Of a stretch of DNA of 64,000 nucleotides, positions 17,379-27,151 are shown one piece after another. Numbering within the stretch: position 1 is the first letter of the stretch; each line of letters opens with the position of its first letter. The DNA comes from Candidatus Coprovivens excrementavium. GTDB lineage: Bacteria > Bacillota_I > Bacilli_A > RF39 > UBA660. The notes under the pieces were generated by a model, which saw only the letters and a list, made by a program, of their open reading frames with translations, was not told where the DNA came from and ran no database searches. The position numbers and the translations under genes are program-made. The stretch lies in NCBI GenBank assembly GCA_944363975.1, contig CALVVU010000004.1:62001-126000 (forward strand), read 5' to 3'.

Positions 17379-18378
17379 AAAATGTCAAGGTTGTGGAACT
17401 ATTCTTCAATATCAAAATCCCGAACAGCTTGGATTTGTTCCAGCATCTAAATTTAATGATGCTATATACTGTGAAAGATGTTATAAAATAATTCACTACA
17501 GTCAAAAGCAAGTAACATTATTACCAAATATTAATAACTATATAATCGAAACAATAAATAAAAAAGCTAAATATGTTTTTTTTCTAATAGACTTTTTAAA
17601 TATCAATACCGAAACTATTAACACATTTAAAAATATTCACGTTCCTAAAACATTAATTATTAGTAAAATAGACATAATTCCTAAAAGTATCAAAAAAGAA
17701 ACAATTACAAATTGGTTAGAAAAAAATTATCGCCTCAAAGAGGATATTATATTTCAAAGTACTAAAAAGAATTTTAATACTAAGTTTATAACTAAATATC
17801 TAGAAGAACATCATTTAAAAGAATGTTATATATTAGGTTTTACCAATAGTGGGAAATCATCTCTTATTAATAAGATATCAAAATTAAATAACAATCAAAA
17901 TTCTATTATAACAACTAGCTCTATTCCTAACACGACAATTGACTTTATCAAAATACCATTAACTCCTTCACTAAGTATTATCGATTCACCAGGATTCACC
18001 TACCAAAGTACAATTTACCAACCAGATGATTTTAATTTAATAAGCAGAATAAATCCATCAAAAACTTTAAATCCAATCACCTATCAAACCAAAGATAATA
18101 CAAGTATCTTAGTTGAAAATTTAATTAGAATAACCCCTAATAGTCATAATAGTTTAACATTCTATCTTAGTAATGATTTAAAACTAGAACGTATCTTTGA
18201 TGACAAAAAACTACTTCCATATTCTCAATTAGAAATAAAAATTGAAGATAATAGTGATATTGTTATTAAATCTCTCGGCTTTATTAATATTAAAAAAGCT
18301 TGTACATTAAAAATGCAAATAAATAATCCATCCCTAATTGAAATACGTCCATCATTGTTTAATAGGGCAGGTGAATAA
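17371..18378 (+). CDS. yqeH: Ribosome biogenesis GTPase YqeH
   Basis: 335 residues from ATG 17371 (SD AGAGGTG). N-terminal zinc finger (CQGCG ... YCERC), then a circularly permuted GTPase with G4 (SKIDI) before G1 (GFTNSGKSSLIN) and G3 (DSPG). The C-terminal domain is divergent and lacks strong conservation. YqeH acts in 30S subunit assembly. The stop precedes the mutL ATG by one base. Confidence 0.93.
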   Translation: MNKKCQGCGTILQYQNPEQLGFVPASKFNDAIYCERCYKIIHYSQKQVTLLPNINNYIIETINKKAKYVFFLIDFLNINTETINTFKNIHVPKTLIISKIDIIPKSIKKETITNWLEKNYRLKEDIIFQSTKKNFNTKFITKYLEEHHLKECYILGFTNSGKSSLINKISKLNNNQNSIITTSSIPNTTIDFIKIPLTPSLSIIDSPGFTYQSTIYQPDDFNLISRINPSKTLNPITYQTKDNTSILVENLIRITPNSHNSLTFYLSNDLKLERIFDDKKLLPYSQLEIKIEDNSDIVIKSLGFINIKKACTLKMQINNPSLIEIRPSLFNRAGE

Positions 18379-18379
18379 A

Positions 18380-20197
18380 ATGACTAAAATAAAAGTAATG
18401 AGTGAAAATCTTGCTAATAAAATAGCTGCTGGCGAAGTTGTTGAAAAATGTGCTTCAGTAGTCAAAGAATTAGTTGAAAACAGTATAGATGCCCAAGCGA
18501 CATCTATTCGTATAGATCTTCAAGGCGGCGGTTTAAAAGAGATAAAGATAACCGATAACGGTCAAGGTATGGAACGAGAAGATGCAATATTAGCTTTTCA
18601 ACGTCATGCAACTAGTAAATTAATTCGTGAAGACGATCTTTTCTTTATAAATACTCTTGGCTTTCGTGGTGAAGCTTTACCATCGATTGCTTCAGTATCC
18701 GAAGTAGATATGGTTACCTGCGCAAGTGATATTGGAACTCATATTCATATTAAAGGTGGTAAACTAGAAATAAATGAACCTTCTCAAGCTCGTCAAGGCA
18801 CCATTATTACTGTAAGTAACTTATTTTATAACACACCAGCACGTCTAAAATACCTAAAGAGTGAACAATATGAACTATCTAACTCTGTTTCTTATATTGA
18901 AAAGCTTTCTTTTTCATATCCAAATATAAAATTTGAATTAACAAATAATGGTAAAACACTAGTTAAAACAAGTGGTTCAGGAAATCTTTTAAAAACAATT
19001 CATGAAATATACGGTTTAAACGTTTCTAGTAATATGATTGAGGTAAAAGGTCAAACAGATGACTATACAATGGAAGGATATATTTGTAAGCCTGAAATTT
19101 TAAAATCAAATAGAAACCATATGATTACTATTGTTAACGGTCGTGTCGTCAAAAATAACGAACTAAATCGTGCCATTAACGACGCATATTTCCGTTACAA
19201 GCCAGACATCAAATATCCTATAGTTATTCTTAAGTTTGAAACAGATCCAACCTTAATTGATGTCAATATACATCCAACTAAACAAGATATTAAATTAAGT
19301 AAAACAGCAGAATTATATGAAATGATTATTGATACTATAAAAGATAAATTATATCAAGAATTATTAGTCCCTAACGCTCTAAAGAATGAAACTAAGGAAA
19401 TATCATTGCCTAAATCAATGATAGAAGAACCAAAAAAATCTGATTCACAAGATCTTCACGAAGACATCCAAACAGAATTAGATTTATTTACTTCATCCAA
19501 TGACTCTAAACCATCAATTACAATATCTGAAGAATCATCTGACTACAATCCTCAAATAAAAACAACAAATTATAAATCATTTAAAGATCGTCTATTAAAT
19601 CCAGAATTTAAAAACTTAAATTTATATGTTATAGGACAAACATTAGGAACGTATATTGTTTGCCAAAATGAATCTGGCCTATACTTAATCGACCAACATG
19701 CTGCTCAAGAACGAGTTAACTATGAGCTTGTTCAAGAACAATTTAAAAACAAAGAAACAACAATGATAGATCTCCTTATTCCTATTAATATTGAATTAAA
19801 TAGTAGTGATTTTTTAAAAATCAAAGAACATCTTGAAATAATAACTAATCTTGGTTTTAAAATCGAAGAATTTGGTCTAAATACTTTTACCATAAAAAGT
19901 CATCCATCATGGTTAAAAGAAGGTCATGAAGAAGAAATAATTCATGATATCTTTGATGAAATAATTCGCCAAGGAGAAAACTTCGATCGACTTCGCTTCA
20001 ACAATAAATTAATTGCAACTATTGCTTGCAAAATGAGTGTTCGTGCCAATACACGCTTAAGTCGCGAAGCAATGGAAGAAATAATTAACAATCTTGAAAA
20101 TTGTCGCAATCCTTATAACTGTGCTCATGGCCGTCCAACAATTGTCAAATTTAGTACATACGATTTAGAAAGAATGTTTAAAAGAGTTATGAATTAA
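18380..20197 (+). CDS. mutL: DNA mismatch repair protein MutL
   Basis: 605 residues from ATG 18380 (SD AGGTGA). GHKL ATPase motifs: VKELVENSIDA, DNGQGM, GFRGEALPSI. A low-complexity linker (about 345-415) joins the C-terminal endonuclease domain, with LIDQHAAQERVNYE (DQHA(x)2E(x)4E) and zinc-site NCAHGRP. So it is a nicking MutL as in non-methyl-directed systems. mutS is not in the window. It ends the yqeG-yqeH-mutL unit. Confidence 0.96.
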   Translation: MTKIKVMSENLANKIAAGEVVEKCASVVKELVENSIDAQATSIRIDLQGGGLKEIKITDNGQGMEREDAILAFQRHATSKLIREDDLFFINTLGFRGEALPSIASVSEVDMVTCASDIGTHIHIKGGKLEINEPSQARQGTIITVSNLFYNTPARLKYLKSEQYELSNSVSYIEKLSFSYPNIKFELTNNGKTLVKTSGSGNLLKTIHEIYGLNVSSNMIEVKGQTDDYTMEGYICKPEILKSNRNHMITIVNGRVVKNNELNRAINDAYFRYKPDIKYPIVILKFETDPTLIDVNIHPTKQDIKLSKTAELYEMIIDTIKDKLYQELLVPNALKNETKEISLPKSMIEEPKKSDSQDLHEDIQTELDLFTSSNDSKPSITISEESSDYNPQIKTTNYKSFKDRLLNPEFKNLNLYVIGQTLGTYIVCQNESGLYLIDQHAAQERVNYELVQEQFKNKETTMIDLLIPINIELNSSDFLKIKEHLEIITNLGFKIEEFGLNTFTIKSHPSWLKEGHEEEIIHDIFDEIIRQGENFDRLRFNNKLIATIACKMSVRANTRLSREAMEEIINNLENCRNPYNCAHGRPTIVKFSTYDLERMFKRVMN

Positions 20198-20217
20198 TCA
20201 TAACTCTTTATATTTTT
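20181..20217 (+). terminator. Bidirectional terminator between mutL and the zincin-like gene
   Basis: AAAGAGTTATGA (20181-20192) pairs with TCATAACTCTTT (20198-20209), followed by a T-rich run. Confidence 0.8.
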
Positions 20218-21068
20218 TTAATAAAATCCATTCCTTTTCGATATTCTTCCAAAAAAGATTGAATTAACCCACGATTAATTGAATCTTCAATAATATCTTC
20301 AGTTGCTAAAGCATTATTTAGAACTAAATTAATATATTTAATAATAGTATCAGGATAAGATAAATATGTTCTAAAAAAAGCTACTGTATAATAAAATGAA
20401 TTTAAATAAACAACCGTACTACCTAAAGCTGCATATAAATAATTAGGTATTTTGTCATTAGAATATTTACCAACTTCTTTAAAAATTTTTTTAAAATAAT
20501 AAGCTTCACTAAATAAAAGATTAAAACGACCAGTAATAACTTCTTTAAAAGCAATTTTATCCTTATTATATCCTGCAATTAATTCAATAAGCATCGGAAT
20601 CATTTCACTTAAACGATAAGATAATTTACATTCCCATGGATTAGTCTCCTTAAGTGCATGACTAACTTCATGAGCCATAAAAACACTTGAAACATTATTT
20701 ACAACACTAGGAACGGCAATAGAAACAGTTGTCTTAGCTAATTGACCATTACTTTTTTCAAAAACCTCAGCATAAGTCACAAAAAGTTCTGGTCTATTCG
20801 TTTCAGTTAAATAATAATCAATATTGCTTAATATAGAATAAGTTTTCGAAGCCGCTTCATAACAACCAATATCATAAAATATCGGTGCCACACTATTTAA
20901 CAAATTTAATAATTCAATTTCTTGGCTATCAACTAATGAATTCCTTTTTCCAATCGCCAAAATTTCATTCGCAACTAACAGAGAAATCTTTAAATCATCA
21001 TTAGTAATTTTTCCAGGTTGAAATTGACTTTGCAAATCATATAAAGAGTTATAATATTCCTTATCCAT
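20208..21068 (-). CDS. Putative HExxH metallopeptidase-like protein
   Basis: 286 residues, no signal peptide. HEVSH at 133-137 sits in the context SSVFMAHEVSHALKETNPWE, a zincin zinc-binding helix; Glu155 or Glu162 in SEMIPMLIELIAG could be the third ligand as in gluzincins. The rest is helical, resembling the all-alpha frame of M3-type oligopeptidases, but much shorter. The family is not recognised. Single gene, convergent with mutL. An unrelated helical protein with a chance HExxH is possible. Confidence 0.55.
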   Translation of the reverse strand: MDKEYYNSLYDLQSQFQPGKITNDDLKISLLVANEILAIGKRNSLVDSQEIELLNLLNSVAPIFYDIGCYEAASKTYSILSNIDYYLTETNRPELFVTYAEVFEKSNGQLAKTTVSIAVPSVVNNVSSVFMAHEVSHALKETNPWECKLSYRLSEMIPMLIELIAGYNKDKIAFKEVITGRFNLLFSEAYYFKKIFKEVGKYSNDKIPNYLYAALGSTVVYLNSFYYTVAFFRTYLSYPDTIIKYINLVLNNALATEDIIEDSINRGLIQSFLEEYRKGMDFIKKI

Positions 21069-21117
21069 TTCCTCATACTCCTTACATATATATTATTATA
21101 CTATATAAGACGCAAAT

Positions 21118-21148
21118 AAAAATAAGAATTTACAAATTCTTATTTTTT
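21118..21148 (-). terminator. Terminator of the ABC exporter gene
   Basis: AATAAGAATT / AATTCTTATT stem (21121-21130 with 21135-21144), TACA loop, followed on the minus strand by a T-rich run. Confidence 0.65.
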
Positions 21149-22891
21149 TAACTCTAAATTATAAAGTTTCTTATAGTGTTTGTTATTTTTTAATAATTCC
21201 TCGTGAGTTCCTTCTCCAACAATTTTTCCATTATCAACCATCAATATTCGATCACTATTAATAACAGTTGATAATCGATGAGCAATTATTAAAATTGTAT
21301 ATTTATTCTTCATACTATGGATAGCTTGTTGAATTCCTTCCTGTGTTTCATTATCTAAGGCACTAGTTGCTTCGTCAAATAAGATTATTTCTGTTTTTTG
21401 AGCAAGCGCTCTAGCTATAGCTAATCTTTGCCTTTGACCACCTGATAATGTTATTCCTCCTTCACCAACAAGAGTATCGTATCCTTCAGGTAAAGACATG
21501 ATATAATCATGCAATTTTGCCATCTTACAAGCTTTAACAATTTCTTCATCAGTTATATTCTCTTTAACAACAGTAAAATTATCTCTAATAGTCATATTAA
21601 ATATATAAGGATTTTGTGTGATGATGCTAATATTTCCTCTTATCGAATCACAATCTAAATCTTTTATATTTATTCCATCTATGTATATACTACCAGAACT
21701 AGGTTCATATAAACGGGCTAATAAAGAGAATATAGTTGACTTACCAGCGCCAGATTTACCAACAAACGAAACTGTCTCGTTATGTTTAACTTTAAAACTA
21801 ACTCCATTTAAAACATTCTTTTTGTTTGAATATCCAAAATAAACATCTTTGAATTCAAAATCGCCTTTAATTTTCTTTAAATGCTTAGTTCCAAATTTTT
21901 CTTTCTTATAATTTTCACTATCTATTATCTCATATACTCGACTTGCTGAAAGATTAAAATCTTTAAACCATTCCATCACTTGCGACATAATAGTTAATAA
22001 ATTAAATACACGTCCTTTATACATGTAAATAATTACTACATTACTTATTTCTATAAAATTATTAGATATTAAAAATATTGCTAAAACAATATAAAAAAAA
22101 TCCAAAATATCATGAACACTTCCAGTAAATAAACGATATGTTCTTAAAACATTACTCATCTCATATCTTTCTTGATTAATATCTGTTATTTTCTGGCTGA
22201 TTCTTCTCATAAATGAATCTCCAGCATTTAATACTTTAATATCTCTAATTCCACGTACTAATTCTCCAATTAAACCAGTAGTCGCTTCAGCTGATTTACG
22301 ATAGTGTTTATCTAATACATTATATTTTTTAATTCTTCTGCGTTCTAAGTAAAAAATAATTAACATTCCTAATACATAATAAATAAATAATATTTTATTA
22401 GTTACAAAAATAGCAAATAATATTCCTATATTAGTAACTAAATCCGTTAAAGACAAATTTAAATTCAAAAAAATATCTGCGATTCTTCCTGTGTCACGAA
22501 CTAAACGATCTATAAAAACTCCACTTGATTTTTTGTCTAAATCCGATGTCTCTACTTTTAATAATTCACCTGCAATATCAATCTGAATATGTTTTAAGAT
22601 TTCTCTTGTAAATATTTGTGCGTATTTACGAGCAAAAAAACGACAAAAATTAACACTTATTTCAACAATTAAAATTGTTGTTGAAACAATAAGCAAATCA
22701 GCTAATAAACCATCAGTTAATTTTAATAATTGATTAGCTGATAATAAAGGTACAATCGCTCCTAAAAAAGCCAGTAATATATTAGCTATAAAATATATAA
22801 TAAATTCTTTTTTCTGCTTCTTAGCATAATAAAAAGTTTTCTTTAAGTTATTCCAAGCATTATCAAATTTTTCTTTTTTGCTCTTTACCAT
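21140..22891 (-). CDS. ABC exporter, fused membrane and ATPase domains
   Basis: 583 residues, starting at the ATG at 22891 behind SD AGAGGGG. Six-helix ABC transmembrane domain (about 25-325), then ATPase with Walker A GKSGAGKS, signature LSGGQRQRLAIARAL, Walker B IILFDEATSALD and H-loop IAHRLSTV. All catalytic elements are present. It works as a homo- or heterodimeric exporter of the MsbA/multidrug type; no partner gene is adjacent, so a homodimer is likely. Substrate unknown. Confidence 0.88.
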   Translation of the reverse strand: MVKSKKEKFDNAWNNLKKTFYYAKKQKKEFIIYFIANILLAFLGAIVPLLSANQLLKLTDGLLADLLIVSTTILIVEISVNFCRFFARKYAQIFTREILKHIQIDIAGELLKVETSDLDKKSSGVFIDRLVRDTGRIADIFLNLNLSLTDLVTNIGILFAIFVTNKILFIYYVLGMLIIFYLERRRIKKYNVLDKHYRKSAEATTGLIGELVRGIRDIKVLNAGDSFMRRISQKITDINQERYEMSNVLRTYRLFTGSVHDILDFFYIVLAIFLISNNFIEISNVVIIYMYKGRVFNLLTIMSQVMEWFKDFNLSASRVYEIIDSENYKKEKFGTKHLKKIKGDFEFKDVYFGYSNKKNVLNGVSFKVKHNETVSFVGKSGAGKSTIFSLLARLYEPSSGSIYIDGINIKDLDCDSIRGNISIITQNPYIFNMTIRDNFTVVKENITDEEIVKACKMAKLHDYIMSLPEGYDTLVGEGGITLSGGQRQRLAIARALAQKTEIILFDEATSALDNETQEGIQQAIHSMKNKYTILIIAHRLSTVINSDRILMVDNGKIVGEGTHEELLKNNKHYKKLYNLELKK

Positions 22892-23014
22892 AATAAACCC
22901 CTCTTTCAATGTAATCATTATAACAGATATAATATTATATTATTTAAACAAAAATGGTCTCTCAACAAACAATAATTATATGATATAATATTTTCGAAAA
23001 GGAAGAAGATTTAT

Positions 23015-23884
23015 ATGATTATATGTATTGTTGGTCCAACTGGAGTAGGGAAAACACGATTATCTATTGCTCTAGCTCAAAAATATAATGCAATAATAAT
23101 TAATTGTGATGCTATGCAAATATACAAAGATCTAAATATCGGGACTGCTAAAATAACCGAAGAAGAAAAAGAAAATATCCCTCATTTTCTCTTCGATATA
23201 AAAAATATTAACGAAGAATACTCTGTCTATGATTATCAAAAAGACGCTCGTGCTTTAATAGAAAAACACAAAGATAAAAACATAATATTCGTCGGTGGTA
23301 CTGGTCTATATCTAAAAGCTGCTTTGTACGATTATCGGTTTAACGAAGAAACTAAGAAAAATGATTACTCTAATTTAAGTGATGAAGAACTATATAATCT
23401 AGTCCAAAAAAAAGATCCCCATACTAAGATTCATCCCCATAATCGAGTTCGTCTTGAACGCTTCTTAAATAAAACGGATATAACCAAATATCCACCAGTC
23501 AAATTATATAATCACCTTATAATAGGGTTAACTACCAACCGTGAAGAACTGTATGAAAGAATTAATAATCGTGTTGATAAAATGATTGATAATGGTTTAA
23601 TTGAAGAGGTAAAAAAATTCTATAACCAAGGTCTAAAGACTAAACCTTTACTAAGTGGAATAGGGTATAAAGAACTATACAAATACTTTGATAAACAATT
23701 ATCACTTACTGAAGCTATTGATCTTATTAAAAAGAATTCTCGCCACTATGCAAAGCGTCAATACACATTCTTCAATAATCAACTAAATGTTACATGGTTT
23801 AACGTCGATTTTAATAATTTTCAAAATACTATAAATGAAATTACATCATATATTGAAAGGAATAATCCAAATGATAGAAGTTAA
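23015..23884 (+). CDS. miaA: tRNA dimethylallyltransferase
   Basis: 289 residues. P-loop GPTGVGKT at 7-14, INCDAMQIYKDLNIGTAK (family DSMQVYRxxDIGTAK), GGTGLYLKAAL, and the C-terminal LLSGIGYKEL and RQYTFF motifs. It adds dimethylallyl to A37 of tRNAs reading UNN codons. Its -10 box TATAAT lies at 22984-22989. The usual partner hfq is absent; instead an ABC ATPase gene overlaps its last 14 bases. Confidence 0.95.
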   Translation: MIICIVGPTGVGKTRLSIALAQKYNAIIINCDAMQIYKDLNIGTAKITEEEKENIPHFLFDIKNINEEYSVYDYQKDARALIEKHKDKNIIFVGGTGLYLKAALYDYRFNEETKKNDYSNLSDEELYNLVQKKDPHTKIHPHNRVRLERFLNKTDITKYPPVKLYNHLIIGLTTNREELYERINNRVDKMIDNGLIEEVKKFYNQGLKTKPLLSGIGYKELYKYFDKQLSLTEAIDLIKKNSRHYAKRQYTFFNNQLNVTWFNVDFNNFQNTINEITSYIERNNPNDRS

Positions 23885-24626
23885 AAATGTTACTAAAGAA
23901 TTTACTAAAAAAATATCCAAAAAAGAAACTACTAAATTCAAAGCCGACGATAATATAAGTTTTAAAGTAAAATCAGGCGAAATAGTAGGAATATTAGGTC
24001 CAAATGGTGCCGGAAAAACAACTCTTCTTCGTATGATAGCTGGCATTATGGAACCGACCGAAGGAAGTATTAAAATAAATAATTTAAACTACCACGATAA
24101 TAGTGAAGAAATAAAAAAACAAATCTCCTTCTTATCAGGTAGTACAAAGCTATATAAAGATATCTCACCATATGAATTACTAACTATGTGTGGAGAATAT
24201 TATGGTTTAGAAAAAGAAGAAATTACTAAACGTATTAATGAAATTACTAAACGATTTAATTTAGATTCATTTATTCATCAAAGAATAGATAATTTATCTA
24301 CTGGTCAAATGCAACGTACAAATATTGCTCGTTGTGTTATACACAATCCTAATATTTATATCTTTGATGAGGCAACAAGTGGCTTAGATATTATTGCTAG
24401 TAAAACAATACTTGATTTCATCAAAGAAGAAAAAAAGAAAAACAAATCAATTATCTATTCAACACATTATATGGAAGAAGCAGAAAACATCTGTGATCGC
24501 GTAATTCTAATTCACAAAGGAAAAATAATTAAAGAAGGAACACCATCTGCTATCATCAAAGAATGTCAAGTTACTAATTTAAGAGATGCTTTCTTCTGCC
24601 TAATAGGAGGTAATAACAATGAGTAA
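23871..24626 (+). CDS. ABC transporter ATPase, NatA-like
   Basis: 251 residues from ATG 23871 (SD AAAGG within miaA). Walker A GPNGAGKT at 43-50, signature LSTGQMQR, Walker B IYIFDEATSGLD, H-loop STHYMEEAE. Closest in look to NatA sodium-efflux ATPases paired with an ABC-2 permease. Stop overlaps the permease start by eight bases. Confidence 0.85.
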   Translation: MIEVKNVTKEFTKKISKKETTKFKADDNISFKVKSGEIVGILGPNGAGKTTLLRMIAGIMEPTEGSIKINNLNYHDNSEEIKKQISFLSGSTKLYKDISPYELLTMCGEYYGLEKEEITKRINEITKRFNLDSFIHQRIDNLSTGQMQRTNIARCVIHNPNIYIFDEATSGLDIIASKTILDFIKEEKKKNKSIIYSTHYMEEAENICDRVILIHKGKIIKEGTPSAIIKECQVTNLRDAFFCLIGGNNNE

Positions 24627-25764
24627 AAAAATTCTCATAACTATAAAAAAAGAATTACGTAGTATCTTTCGTGATCGAAAAAGCATAGTTCGTATGTTTT
24701 TATTCCCTTTAATAATTCCAGCTATGATTATTTTCTATGGTATTTTATACGATAATATTGATAACGAAGAAATAACTCATACCGTCGGAGTAAACTATGA
24801 AATAAGTGAGGTTGAAAAACAAATAGCTGATACTTTAAATATCCAATATAAAGAATATAATACTAAAAAAGAACTAGAAAACGCATATCAAGAAAAACAA
24901 ATCGGTGGATATCTGATATACGAAGACAATAATTACACAATTTATACCGATCAAAGTGCTACTTCTGGTATGACAATAAATGCTTTATTAACAGAATATT
25001 TAGAAAATTACAGCCAGTATTTAACTAATCAATATTTAACAGAAGAGGGGATAGATTTAGATAAAGCATATAACCATTTCACATACGAGTCTCAAGATAT
25101 TGGCGAATCAAACTATTTCTTACAAGTTATTCTCTTAGTATCTATTACTTATATTATTATGTCCATCTGTTTAAGTACTAGCAATATGGCTACAAGTACA
25201 ACAGCTGCTGAAAAAGAAAATGGTACTCTTGAAACTATATTAACATTCCCAATAAAAAGAACAGAACTATTAATTGGCAAATATCTTTCATCAGCTATAA
25301 TTGGCTTCATAACATCCATTATAGGTTTAATTCTTATGATAATAAGTTTATATTACTCTAAGGAAAACTATAATGTCTTCAGTACTATAAATTTATCAAT
25401 AGATCTTAGCACAATAATTATTAGTATAATCATCATCTTCTTAGCATCATTCTTTATCGCAAGTATTGCCTTTGCCTTAACTTGCTATTCTAAAACATAT
25501 AAAGAAGCTCAAAGCGCCAGTCAATTACTAAATATGATAAGTATCATCCCTATGTTTGTTAATTTATTTGAAACTAAAATAACTTATTACTATTATTTAA
25601 TACCAATATGTAACTATGAACAAATTTTAATCGATTTATTTAGTAATAACATAACTCTTACTAATTTACTTCTTACTATTATTTCAACTTTTATATATAT
25701 AGTAGTTGTTATTACATATATTATAAAAGCCTATAATAGTGAAAAAATATTATATTCCAATTAA
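24619..25764 (+). CDS. ABC-2 permease, NatB-like
   Basis: 381 residues. One N-terminal membrane span, a ~130-residue extracytoplasmic domain (about 45-165), then five or six spans. The segment AAEKENGTLETILTFPIKRTELLIGKYLSS is the hallmark of NatB/ABC-2 type 3 permeases. It should form an efflux system with the preceding ATPase; Na+ is a possible substrate by analogy only. Confidence 0.85.
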   Translation: MSKKILITIKKELRSIFRDRKSIVRMFLFPLIIPAMIIFYGILYDNIDNEEITHTVGVNYEISEVEKQIADTLNIQYKEYNTKKELENAYQEKQIGGYLIYEDNNYTIYTDQSATSGMTINALLTEYLENYSQYLTNQYLTEEGIDLDKAYNHFTYESQDIGESNYFLQVILLVSITYIIMSICLSTSNMATSTTAAEKENGTLETILTFPIKRTELLIGKYLSSAIIGFITSIIGLILMIISLYYSKENYNVFSTINLSIDLSTIIISIIIIFLASFFIASIAFALTCYSKTYKEAQSASQLLNMISIIPMFVNLFETKITYYYYLIPICNYEQILIDLFSNNITLTNLLLTIISTFIYIVVVITYIIKAYNSEKILYSN

Positions 25765-25790
25765 AAAAGATTATTGAATAATCTTTTTTT
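25763..25790 (+). terminator. Bidirectional terminator after natAB-like genes
   Basis: AAAGATTAT-TGA-ATAATCTTT with a seven-T tract; it also ends the convergent gene. Confidence 0.7.
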
Positions 25791-26715
25791 AATTTACTTC
25801 CATATAAATATCTTTATCATAAATATGATCCTTAATACCAGCATCTAATTCTCTCAAAGTTTTACTATCTATTAAGAAATATGAATGATCTAAAATATCT
25901 TTTCCAGATGTCGAAATCGGATCATCCCAAGTTAAATCCAAATGCCACCACTCATTATCTAAATACAAAGCATTCCATACATGAGTTTCACTAGATATTT
26001 TATAATTAGGAATGTTTAACTTTTCTAATATAACACTCATTAAATCAGCATATCCACTACATATAGCATAATGATCATATAAAACACCTAATATTCTTGC
26101 CGAATCATACTCGCTAGAATTAGTCTCACTATTAGCACGTTCAACATCGTACTTTGTATTATTTATAATATAATCATGTAATGCTAATATTTTTTCTTTA
26201 TCACTCATTGAATCTTTTATTACATTTTCAATAAGTAAATCAATATCTTTATCAATTCTATCTATTTCTTCATTACTATATAAATGAGTAACTTTTATTG
26301 TAATTTCTCCAGTTTCATCAAATAATGTTTTTATTGAAGTGTAGCTATTATAAGGATGAACAAAATTATTTATATTACTCAATAATAATTTATCATAACT
26401 AATATCAGCTACATCATTAAGACATTCTTGATATTCTACCGGACAATAAAAAGTAAATTCGTTCCATCCTTGGTTCAAAACACTATAAAAAATATTTTTT
26501 AACTCTTCATAATTATATGGAGTATAAGAATCAACTTGTTTAACAAATAAAAAAGAATCATCTTTTTGATACTCATTACCAGGTTTAATAACTAATTCTG
26601 GATGAATTCTTAATATATCTTTAAATCTAGAAGATAAAGTATCAAAATTAATTACAATCATTAAAATAACTAAAATACTTATTAAAAAAAACATAAAGTT
26701 TTTAATCTTAATCAT
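25789..26715 (-). CDS. Membrane-anchored transglutaminase-like protein
   Basis: 308 residues. An N-terminal membrane anchor (about 5-24) leaves the rest outside the cell. The transglutaminase-like catalytic triad is visible as Cys219 (AICSGYADLM), His245 (ETHVWNAL) and Asp260 (HLDLTWDDP). Such secreted TGL proteins are cysteine peptidases or cross-linkers; which is not predictable. Weak SD GGTGAT precedes the ATG. It lies downstream of, and in the same direction as, rpsT, separated by the rpsT terminator. Confidence 0.83.
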   Translation of the reverse strand: MIKIKNFMFFLISILVILMIVINFDTLSSRFKDILRIHPELVIKPGNEYQKDDSFLFVKQVDSYTPYNYEELKNIFYSVLNQGWNEFTFYCPVEYQECLNDVADISYDKLLLSNINNFVHPYNSYTSIKTLFDETGEITIKVTHLYSNEEIDRIDKDIDLLIENVIKDSMSDKEKILALHDYIINNTKYDVERANSETNSSEYDSARILGVLYDHYAICSGYADLMSVILEKLNIPNYKISSETHVWNALYLDNEWWHLDLTWDDPISTSGKDILDHSYFLIDSKTLRELDAGIKDHIYDKDIYMEVN

Positions 26716-26743
26716 ATTATCACCATAAAGATTATAACATATT

Positions 26744-26771
26744 AAAAAAAATGAAGTAAATACTACTTCAT
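26744..26771 (-). terminator. Terminator of rpsT
   Basis: On the minus strand, ATGAAGTA / TACTTCAT stem followed by seven or eight T. Confidence 0.8.
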
Positions 26772-27026
26772 ATCTTTAACTTTTTTATTTAATCTTGATT
26801 TCTCTCTATCAGCAGTGTTTTTCTTAATTACACCTTTGCTAACAGCTTTATCAATGTTCTTTTGTACTTTTTTAACAGCTTCAGTAGCAGCGGCTACATC
26901 TTTTGCAGCTATAGCTTTTTCACATTCTTTAATAGTATTTTTTACTCTAGCTTTAAATTCATGATTAGCTTCAGTTTTCTTAGCTATAACTTTGATTGCT
27001 TTTTTAGAACTCTTAATATTAGCCAT
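26763..27026 (-). CDS. rpsT: 30S ribosomal protein S20
   Basis: 87 residues from the ATG at 27026 (start MANIKSSKKAIK, the canonical bS20 N-terminus; SD AAGGGAGCG). C-terminal GVIKKNTADREKSRLNKKV is also typical. Very basic, three-helix protein of the 30S body. It is divergent from spoIIP; in Bacillus rpsT-gpr-spoIIP lie together, and gpr is missing here. Confidence 0.96.
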   Translation of the reverse strand: MANIKSSKKAIKVIAKKTEANHEFKARVKNTIKECEKAIAAKDVAAATEAVKKVQKNIDKAVSKGVIKKNTADREKSRLNKKVKDMK

Positions 27027-27151
27027 CTTCGTCGCTCCTTCCCTTAAATACAAATAGAATTATACTAAATAATCTACTTAAATGCAAGTAAAAGTAAAAA
27101 AAACGACTTATTTTTATACTAAAAGCATCTATATTATATAAAGGTGATTAT

